From assembly GCF_050908995.1 (NCBI RefSeq), contig NC_135133.1, positions 2,584,001 through 2,648,000 on the forward strand: DNA of 64,000 bases, in the 5' to 3' direction. Positions within the stretch are counted from its first letter, which is position 1. Each line of letters starts with the position of its first letter. Made by a program: the position numbers and the translations under genes. This DNA is from Andrena cerasifolii. Lineage: Eukaryota > Arthropoda > Insecta > Hymenoptera > Andrenidae. Positions 36,801-44,330 of the stretch are shown here, piece by piece. The notes beneath the pieces were generated by a model. The model had not been told where the DNA came from. It saw nothing but the letters and a program-made list of their open reading frames with translations, and made no database searches.

Positions 36801-37563
36801 CACTTGAATTACATTTCTACGAAGTCCTTCAAATTCTTCAAATTCTTTGGAAATTTCGATTTGCCAAGTCCAGTTGTATGTTCTAAATTGTTCACCGCTA
36901 ATATAACGAACAAGGCCCAATTCCACATTAATTTGGGACCAAGCTCTCGCGACACGTGTTAAAATTCGCGATGGCATGTTGACGAGGTGTTAAGTAATCG
37001 CTATTGACGCCCAGGATTACTGTTTTCAGCCTCCAGACTCCTACAAGCAGGAAGATCATTTCACCTCCCACGACCACCCCCCTCATGACTCCGACTACCC
37101 CAAATTCCCAGACGATTCGTCTTACACCGGGGGCTCGCCACCAAAGCCCATAGAGTACTCGGCCCACCTGGACCACCCCCCTTTCGTCGACGAACCCTAC
37201 GACCACCACCACGACTTCCATCACGAGCTCATCTACGACCACATCCCAGAGTACCACGAGCACCACGAGCACCACGATCACACCGAAGAGCCAGAGATGA
37301 ACGACCAGAGACTGGACAAGAGGCCCTACTCCTACTACTTCATAGGGAAGAAGCTGTGGTACGTGCCACTGTACTTCAGCATCTATTTCATCATCTACAT
37401 CGCGGCTCTGGTGCTCAAGAGCATAGCCAGACACAAGATCACGTTCCCAGAACACTTGGCGGGGCACTCGAGGTCCTACACTGACTTCAGCTGGTGGCAC
37501 TTCACGGAAAGGATACTGGAGGGCGTCGAGAACTTCGCGGAGAAGTACAAGAGTCTTTCTTAA
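33698..37563 (+). CDS. Unnamed single-pass membrane protein with Pro-rich repeats and His/Asp-rich ectodomain (4 exons)
   Basis: Exons 33698-33840, 34183-34323, 35207-35834 and 37030-37563 join in phase to 481 residues. Residues 1-18 form a signal peptide (MIRALILLLLADLLTATV). Exon 2 adds a VSPVYISPKIPK segment. Residues about 149-234 are imperfect PPSGPPNGPPSSFSNG repeats, followed by DKPxSKPxDYM repeats at about 265-290. Residues about 305-395 are rich in His, Asp, Pro and Tyr (HEHHEHHDH). A dibasic LDKR at about 399-402 precedes SYYFIGKKLWYVP and one membrane helix (residues about 414-433), then a basic stretch and an amphipathic end (FTERILEGVENFAEKY). I do not recognise a named family and the function is unknown. 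It is probably a type I membrane or cleaved secreted protein, with possible metal binding through His/Asp. Confidence 0.83.
34183..34323 (+). CDS. Gene 2 exon 2
   Basis: Acceptor TGTACAG and donor GTATGG; 141 nt with phase 2 on both sides, so it could be skipped without changing the frame. Encodes MVSLSNGTASEARGIKNIAI... and PKIPKLQHGEAVDYPSAGR. It includes a possible N-glycosylation sequon (NGT). Confidence 0.75.
34591..35156. mobile_element. Foldback MITE with ACAAGGGAA ends, family J copy 3
   Basis: ACAAGGGAAGTTCGGCAAC at the left and GTTGCCGAACTTCCCTTG at the right, about 566 bp. Lies in intron 2 of gene 2, ending about 50 bp before exon 3. Confidence 0.8.
35207..35834 (+). CDS. Gene 2 exon 3 (Pro-rich repeats)
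   Basis: Acceptor TACAG and donor GTAAAG. Encodes YSTLDHELIAQLNTKKKIQDRYHP, then the PPSGPPNG/PPSSFSNG repeat block (DNA about 35368-35625) and the DKPISKP repeats. The repeat units are multiples of three bases and expand without frameshift. The antisense strand is also open here, which is a by-product of the repeat. Confidence 0.83.
36540..36850. mobile_element. Truncated relative of the family J element
   Basis: Follows the right half of 34591-35156 (ACGGTTTCRCAGATRTTCA, AATTTCTTTGAGGGRGTGT) with many substitutions and no intact ends. Lies in intron 3 of gene 2, so two introns of the same gene carry this family. Confidence 0.65.
37030..37563 (+). CDS. Gene 2 exon 4 (His-rich region, membrane helix, stop)
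   Basis: Acceptor GTTTTCAG, phase 0. Encodes the His/Asp-rich region, LDKRPYSYYFIGKKLWYVP, the membrane helix (LYFSIYFIIYIAALVL) and the C-terminus, ending at TAA 37561-37563. That stop codon is the right part of a TTAA that begins a MITE-like sequence. Confidence 0.87.
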   Translation, partial: PPDSYKQEDHFTSHDHPPHDSDYPKFPDDSSYTGGSPPKPIEYSAHLDHPPFVDEPYDHHHDFHHELIYDHIPEYHEHHEHHDHTEEPEMNDQRLDKRPYSYYFIGKKLWYVPLYFSIYFIIYIAALVLKSIARHKITFPEHLAGHSRSYTDFSWWHFTERILEGVENFAEKYKSLS

Positions 37564-37719
37564 CCCTTTCGGTGCTACGGGCGCGTGTATGCGATTGTTC
37601 AGTGCACGCGGTGCGTGCGGGAAACGCGCATGGGCGTTCGGCAAGTACGGCTGAGAGACGCGACTGGAGGAGACCCGCACGCGGTTGAGCGTTCAAAGTG
37701 CTGGCACCCAGAGGGTTAG
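37560..37719. mobile_element. Small TTAACCCT element abutting the stop codon of gene 2
   Basis: TTAACCCTTTCGGTGCTA at the left, whose TAA is the stop codon. The right end TGGCACCCAGAGGGTTAG is an imperfect complement (TTAG instead of TTAA). The interior is CpG-rich. Assignment rests on the terminal match of about 14 of 18 bases. Confidence 0.5.
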
Positions 37720-38878
37720 AACAGAAGGCTATTGACTTATGAAGGAATTAATAGGGACTCTGTTCCACGTGTTTTCTTTTAGGTGTTCGTCCTTTAAGCC
37801 TTAAGTTACTTGCGTTTTATTCCTTCTCTCGGGACTTCCATGAGACGTTTGAGTAATCGTGCTTGGAAGTGGACAGCGGTTTGCAAGTGCGACGCAAATG
37901 TTAGGATTACTATGCAGAATATTGTTGAGAATTTGTGCATGTAAATATTATAATTAAGTGCCTTGTAAATACTTCCCCATCGACGTATTATTTATTCAGA
38001 GATTATAGAAATTGTATCTTATTTTGTAAGCAACAAACCAACCCCAATATCCATCACTTTCAACTAAATCCACAAAATGAAATCTACCTTTAAGTCAGAC
38101 TATGGTCGCAACTTCCAAGGTTGAAAGGTGCGTCCACCTAGTTCCTAGTTGTTAAGGATAATCATCGCGGTACACCTGTAAATGCAATAAAAGTTTCCAC
38201 GAAAGATTGCACGTCTACAAACAACCTCTCTTCCCACTTTTCATCGATTCTCTCCCTCGAGTGGTCACAGCAGCATTCGAGCGCTCAGCATCGACGCTCT
38301 CCTTCGTAAATTCCCGGGAAACAGGCGTATTCGGTTATAACTGCTTCTTACCGTCGCCCCGGCAGCCGCGGCGCAAGTTTTTGGGCGCGCAACGAGATGG
38401 AATTTGTCAGTATCGGCAGAATTGAAAGAATTACTGGAAACGACGCGAGAATTCTGATGGCACCGCATTCCGATTCACCAATTACGCTTCGCCTCCAGCT
38501 GCTTTCTTTCCTCGTTTCCGTTTCTCCACCCTTCCACCCTTTCCCCTCGATTTCGTACAGAGAATACGAAGCGTCGTTTCATACGGCCCTGGTGCTCGTT
38601 CCTTGCGCGCATAATGCATTTAATACATGAGAGTGCAACTCGATTAGCGATCATATTCGATGGAACAGGTGGGTCGATTAAATGTCCACGAAATTTGAAT
38701 AAAAAAAATAGGTTTAAAAGTGATGGTAATGGGCGGAAAGGGGGTTGGTAGAAATTGTCTTTGTGGTTCTTCCAGTGCCTGAAATTTCGGTGGGGGATGA
38801 TTTTATAGGTTCCAAGGAATTGTTTGTGGGAAGCACGATGGGAATGATGTGAGAAGAGGAGATATACAGAAAGGGCCA
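37720..38878. other. 3' flank of gene 2; CpG-rich patch, no further gene seen
   Basis: Contains the poly(A) candidate at 38186 and a GC-richer segment at about 38260-38630 without supported exons. The antisense open frame near 38475-38879 lacks coding character. Confidence 0.4.
38186..38191 (+). terminator. Poly(A) signal candidate for gene 2
   Basis: AATAAA about 620 bases after the stop codon of gene 2, within GCAATAAAAGTTT. It is the first canonical signal downstream. The intervening 160-bp MITE-like insertion (37560-37719) would lengthen the 3' UTR. Confidence 0.4.
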
Positions 38879-39079
38879 TAGGGCGACAAATTGACTTTAA
38901 ATGATCATTACTTTGAAACGAATTTGCATGAAATGCAACGATTCGAACGCTATTTTGTCGAGGAAAGTCGAGATTTTTATTCTGCGTAAAAAGGATTGTT
39001 TAACAGCTATAAAAAAGGTTAAATTATAGGTGCAGATGTTCTGGAAAATGTATTTGGTGTTATCAAATTTGTCGCCCTA
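38879..39079. mobile_element. MITE with TAGGGCGACAAATTT ends
   Basis: TAGGGCGACAAATTGA at the left, TCAAATTTGTCGCCCTA at the right, 201 bp. AT-rich interior, no coding capacity. Confidence 0.7.
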
Positions 39080-39337
39080 TGCACCCCGCTCTCTATCTGC
39101 TTTTTTTTACAACTTTCCCATCGTGTTTCTTTATTTATAATTATGCTTTTATAATCCTTTGAAACCCATAAAATTATCCTTTATTAAAATTGCAGGTGTT
39201 GGAAGAGGAATTTTGAGCACATTCTACCAAATTTCTTTGTGCGAACCTTTGAACTATTTGAGTTTTTTTTACCAAGCAGATAAAATTGATTTTGATTTGG
39301 GTTGATTGTCTCCCTCTAAAAAGAGGAAGGGTGACGT

Positions 39338-39452
39338 TTAAGCGGTTATACCTAGTGAGGAGGCCGAAAATAGGCGAATGTTTGTAATTTTTTTTTTGAA
39401 AAAGCGGAAGCATGTATTTTTACAGGACTTTTTGCACTTAAAAGAGCAACAT
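39338..39452. mobile_element. Family A remnant interrupted by a family G element
   Basis: TTAAGCGGTTATACCTAGTG matches the left end of 1925-2678. Similarity stops at CAACATTTAA, exactly where the TTAACCCT element starts. Confidence 0.75.
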
Positions 39453-39900
39453 TTAACCCTTCGTTGACACTCTGGGTGTGAGCCAACCATAAGCTGATAT
39501 TGACGCTCCGTAGGTACCTTCTATATGCAAAATAAATAGTTTTTTTCTAAAGCCGACTTACACACTATTTTTTCTCTCAAAGTATTATATCCGAACAACA
39601 ACTCTATAGATTTTTAGCTTCTAATATTGAAATTTGTAAAAGTTACAATTTTTTAAAGATTTTCTTCGCTTTTTCTCGACATGTGATAATTTAGAATTTT
39701 TTTTACAAAAACGGTAATCAAATTTCAATAAAAAATCTACTTGAATACATTCTAGAGACTTCGAAATTGACCCATGATTTTTTTCAGAAAAATTTGATTT
39801 TTTAGAGGAGAATGGCAGTCGTTCAAAAATTGTTCTGGGTGTGAACCACCCAGGTATGTCAAAGTTGATCGAAATAAGAGGTGTGTCAACGAAGGGTTAA
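39453..39900. mobile_element. TTAACCCT MITE, family G, copy 2
   Basis: 448 bp with the same termini as 32444-32894 and high similarity throughout. Inserted at a TTAA inside a family A copy. Confidence 0.9.
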
Positions 39901-40026
39901 AATTCGTATCATCCAACTGGGATCTATTATCACTGATTAGACGCTAAAGTAGCCAAGTCTTAGGGCCTTTTCATACTTCTGTGGCTTGCAAGTAGTATTT
40001 CAAATATATCCACTTGCTAGAGGCAG

Positions 40027-40242
40027 TAGGGTAAGGGGCCCAATTACTGACACCTAACCAATTACTGCCACCTTAAGCTATTTTACTTAAAATAACGAAT
40101 GAATAAACTATATTATATAATCTATAGTATAGATTATAGGTTGAATTACATAATTCTTTTTGTGTACGACTTTACAGCGTTTATTTGTTCGTTATTTTAA
40201 GTAAAATAGCTCAAGGTGACAGTAATTGGGTCCTTCACCCTA
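40027..40242. mobile_element. Palindromic MITE with TAGGGTRAGG ends
   Basis: The left end TAGGGTAAGGGGCCCAATTA matches the complement of the right end (TAATTGGGTCCTTCACCCTA) apart from two mismatches and a one-base shift. Inner arms CTATTTTACTTAAAATAACG and complement. 216 bp. Confidence 0.78.
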
Positions 40243-40337
40243 TGGTTAAAAAAACCTAGAAAAGGATATGAAAAATATCAGTCAGAACCAGCGAAGTATC
40301 TCGCGTGAAAGGTTCCTAAGACATGGTTGCTTCAATA

Positions 40338-40566
40338 CAGAGTTAGGCAAAATGTAATCTAATTACAAATCACAAATTACGATTAAACTGTAATTCTGTA
40401 ATTAATTACACTTTATCTTCTGTAATTGTTAATTTCGGTAGTTGACCATTTGGTTTAGTCAACTATCTAAATAAACGATTACTGAAAATAATGTCCAATC
40501 AATTACACAATTACAGTTCAATCGTACTTTGTAATTAGTAATTAGATTACATTTTGCCCAACTCTG
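40338..40566. mobile_element. hAT-type MITE with perfect 8-bp target duplication
   Basis: CAGAGTTAGGCAAAATGTAA at the left and TTACATTTTGCCCAACTCTG at the right. Flanked by CTTCAATA at 40330-40337 and again at 40567-40574. 229 bp, AT-rich, no coding capacity. Confidence 0.9.
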
Positions 40567-41486
40567 CTTCAATATCCCATCAGTGATAAGAGAATCCCGT
40601 TTAACGACCGTCTTAACTTCCAATTTCTACTGCGAAGCTGCATATCCTCTTGATAGAAACAATGCTGCTTCGAAAGATAAAAAACTGTCTCGACATATCC
40701 AAAATATCAGTCAGAGCCACACAGGGCCGCCACAAGGATGTTTGGGTCCCTGTGGGGGCCTCAAATTTTCGCACCTGTTTTCTACTTAATATCATTTGCC
40801 TTTACGAAGTGCAAAAAAAAAATACATTTACATTTTGTTTACGTGGGAGTTGGATTCCTTTATTATTAAGCGTGCGCTATATTTTTTGGCGCTCCGCCGG
40901 CCGTGGGGCCACAGAAGTGTCTCGCGACAAAAGGTCCTTAGAAATCTGAGAAAAAAGTCGCTGGGAATTATGTTTAGAGCAGCCGCGAGAGCATGTGAAA
41001 ATGCAACGAAGCCACCGAGCCGTAGGCAACTCTATATAACTGAACCTGCATCAAGCATAAACACAGGTCGTAATTATCACCGATTTAGAGTATTGTTTCA
41101 ACGGGACTCGCTTAGGAACTTGCTAATCGCCTGACCTAATACCGTTGGAGGATGTACTTCGTCTAACTGGCCCGAACATCATGTTCCTTTTGCCGAGGAA
41201 TCGCCACCCGGCTGGCGGCATAAAAAAATTCCATCCTCCCCAGCACAGAAACTTTCCACCATATACCAGTGGCACGTTTGCGCCTAAATGCGACAGGCAG
41301 ACGCTCAAATTGGTGGGAATGAAGACAATACCAGAAGTTAGTGCTTCTTTGCCTCGGAGGACCAAGCGTGCGAAGTACCAGTGGAATTCTACAGCGCGAA
41401 GACCAAAATGGAGGTCTTGAAAGGTGGACTTCTTGGGTTCCGGTAAGTAAGCAATAATCTTCGATGAGACGAGCACTGCAATTATA

Positions 41487-41698
41487 CAGGGTGGTCCACG
41501 TAACCGGAGCAAGTCGTACTCTTTCCTAAATGCAATTAGAAGAAAAAACGTCAGAGGAAAAAGGTGAATGGTTCAAAGAGGACCACATTTTCAGGACTAC
41601 GTAGACGAACAAATTATTCACCTTTTCCCTGTGACATTGTACTTTTACTTGCGATCAGAGAATCAGCATGACTTGCTCCAGTTACGTGGACCACCCTG
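41487..41698. mobile_element. TA-flanked MITE with CAGGGTGGTCCACGTAA ends
   Basis: Left CAGGGTGGTCCACGTAACCG and right complement CGTGGACCACCCTG, with TA on both sides. A second inner inverted pair (AAAAAGGTGAAT and complement) makes it nearly a full palindrome. TA duplication fits Tc1/mariner-type mobilisation (inference). Confidence 0.85.
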
Positions 41699-41700
41699 TA

Positions 41701-42623
41701 CAGTAGCAACTAGGAACTGGCTTGGGCAAAACCAATGTCAAAAAGTACACACCCTTGGTGAATGAAGTTGAGGATTTTGAGGAAGGTCTACTAACATTTC
41801 AGAATCAGATTTAAAAAATAGGAAAGACAATTGTTTATGGAGGACACTGTGGTTGTATAATTGGGAATTATCCAGCTATTCCTCCCACGTTTCTAAGCTC
41901 CCAAGCAATTACACGACTATTCAAATGCAAAATAAAAAATAAAAAATCATTCGGCAGTCTTCGGTCCCCAAAGTTCCTATTCCCCACCCCTTCGCTTCGT
42001 CACCTTCGCGCCGAAAGGCGAGGGAAAAAGTTTCCGCGCCACTGAAGCCTCAATCGATTCGAATCCAATTGCTCGATCAACAGTCTCAGGCTCTAAGGGA
42101 AAGAGGAAACGTATGCCGCGGAGCCTAGTTGGTGGCACGGTAATGACGGTAATTGCCGATGAAAGAACTGTGGGCGAATTCCTGGCTGGACCGCCTTTAG
42201 ACGACGCGACGACACGTAAGATCTGTAACAATTAGGGCTGTTAGCGCCGCGCTCCGGGTTTGCTTAACGTTTCAGGGTGATACAGTTACTGGTACGCGTG
42301 AACCGGGCAGTGTGTTTGAACTGGGCCCGCGAATCGTTCAGTTGCTCCTTGGATTTTATCACAGACGGTTCCTGAATCGGGGTCCACACCGCCAACGCCA
42401 CGGAACGCCTCCTGGTTGCAACGAAATCCCACGAACGCGTGGGAATGAGGGAACTGTATAGTTGAGGGTGAATCATTGGGGTTGTTTTCGTGAACTGGGG
42501 AGATATCGACGAGAAGTGCGGGGTGACACGTGTTCACGAATGAGAGGAACAAGTGGAGCACTGACTGAACCGATCCATAGGATTCTGTGAACAGCTTGGC
42601 GCGATAGAAGAGGACGAGGAATT
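41701..42623. other. No gene seen; CpG-rich patch
   Basis: 41960-42560 is CpG-rich with several overlapping open frames but no clear exon. The 3' edge contains ATGG/GTAGAT at 42624-42627, a candidate first coding exon of gene 3. Confidence 0.35.
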
Positions 42624-42667
42624 ATGGGTAGATATTATTTTGTGGAAGGTTTGATATGAAACGCTGC

Positions 42668-43394
42668 TTAAGGGGGACCTCCGGTTAAAATTTTTCAGCT
42701 AATTGATTTTTATATAGATATATATATACCACAAAAATATATATATACCAATAATATATATACCAAAAATATATATACCAATAAATATAGATATAACATC
42801 CCGAGAATACCCTGTGAAAGTTTCATAGATAAATTCGTAACGGTATAGAATCTACAGTCAGATAACTAACTCAAACTCCGAACGCAGGTATCGGCCGAGA
42901 ACACTTTGAACACGTTTTTCTCGAAACACGATATTTCGAATCGGTAACCACGATTTCAGGAGAACTAATGAACCGATTAAAAATATAAACCTCGAGGCAT
43001 TTGATTCGTAATTGGACTCGCTATCGCAGCACCGTATAACATAATTCTGTGAAATACGGGTTCTTTTATCTGCATATCTGTGCGGGAAATTAGTTTTGGT
43101 CCTTTTCACCCCAACATGAGGTGCTCCGATAGCCACTGAAATAAATTTCAAGAAATTGTTTGAATTATCTATTTTGAACGATCCTATGAGTAAATATTGT
43201 GGTTACCGTTTTGGCATCGCTTTTCAGCAGCGCCTGCACTAAGCGCCACCTAGAAAATGCATCAAGACCGAAAACGTGAAACAAAAAATTTTTTTTGCAC
43301 CCTATCGAGTGTATCAATAAATTCCAATAATATTTTTTAGGATATGTTGTAACCTCTTCTTGTAAAAAATTCATAAAGATCACCTATTTTTTAA
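42668..43394. mobile_element. Possible TTAA element with weak right end
   Basis: Starts TTAAGGGGGACCTCCGG, contains the core GAACACGTTTTTCTCGAAAC near 42909, and meets another TTAAGGGG at 43391. The length fits other families, but the right terminus is not a complement of the left. Confidence 0.35.
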
Positions 43395-44170
43395 GGGGAT
43401 TGACCGAAGGGTCCCGGAGATTCGTGTTACAAGTTACAACTCTGGGGGATGGTGGTCGCCATTTCATTTTGTAGAGATTCGTGTGCTCCGAGAATTTTGA
43501 GGAACTGTGTACTTTGAGAATTTAAATTAGACTAACAATGGTTGGAATAGCCTTATACAATATATCTGCGAAAGAAACCTTTGTATAGAAATTGTCACTA
43601 GGGGGTGTAGTATCATTATTACAATTTTTGGCTCATGCAGGTAGAGATTATTGTATTTTGAAAAATTCGTGTTATTGTACTGACATGTAATACAGTTTAA
43701 AATACCCCTGTTCGTAATTATTCTCGCGAGGAGAGGGACTCACCCACTGAAGGCGAAACTCAGCTTTCTGCTGAAGACAGAATATTGGTTATCGTGGTGA
43801 AATGACTTTTTGAATTTTCTCTCCCACCTTTGGCTTCGATGAAACTAGCGAAAATATTTATCTGGGAATTACACTCTCTATTCGAGGTTGACAACTAGGG
43901 TAGATGTCCCTATTACGCGCACTGTACCTATCAGTGGATACCTTTTACATTTAAATAAACCGCACAGAAAAGCAAGCAGAAATGAATAAGGAAAGAATTT
44001 TTTTTAATTAAGTTAAACAGTTTATGCAGGCACTGGGCACAGTAATATCTACCCTAGAAGCGCACGCTTTAGTAACAGATTCCTAAGAGCGGAGAGTTTG
44101 TGTCTGTTACCTCCCTATTTTCAAAGAGAAGAGAAGCCTTCGTTAAGACAAAGATATTCCGATATTTCAG
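43395..44170. other. Upstream of visible gene 3 exons; no gene seen
   Basis: Presumed intron or 5' region of gene 3. Contains an in-frame stop at 44014-44016 relative to the signal-peptide exon. No ATG in the right frame. Confidence 0.4.
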
Positions 44171-44330
44171 ACAGAATACGAACGAACTCAGTCTGTAGCT
44201 GTCTTTTACTCCTCGTTTGTGTCTTTCACGCCACCACAAGTGAGACTACTTCCGACGGAACCTATGCACCCTCGGATATGAACGAGTCTCGAGAGGATCC
44301 CGCCATTGTCACCGCGGTGCAAACGTACAG
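44171..44330 (+). CDS. Gene 3 first visible exon (signal peptide)
   Basis: Acceptor ATATTTCAG and donor GTATCT. Encodes RIRTNSVCSCLLLLVCV... through AVQTY plus a split Arg codon (AG|G), the same phase-2 Arg junction as exon 1 of gene 2. The upstream boundary is inferred; other acceptors such as TTATGCAG at 44029 are possible. Confidence 0.65.

Noticed and set aside
36928..37680. 250-codon antisense open frame, Val-rich
   Set aside because: It is the complement of the His/Asp-rich exon 4 of gene 2; valine runs come from His codons read backwards. The sense exon has correct splice phase.
41123..41512. 129-codon antisense frame resembling a protein
   Set aside because: Overlaps an opposing frame and runs into the terminal repeat of the MITE at 41487. 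No recognised domain. A decayed transposon fragment is possible but cannot be shown.
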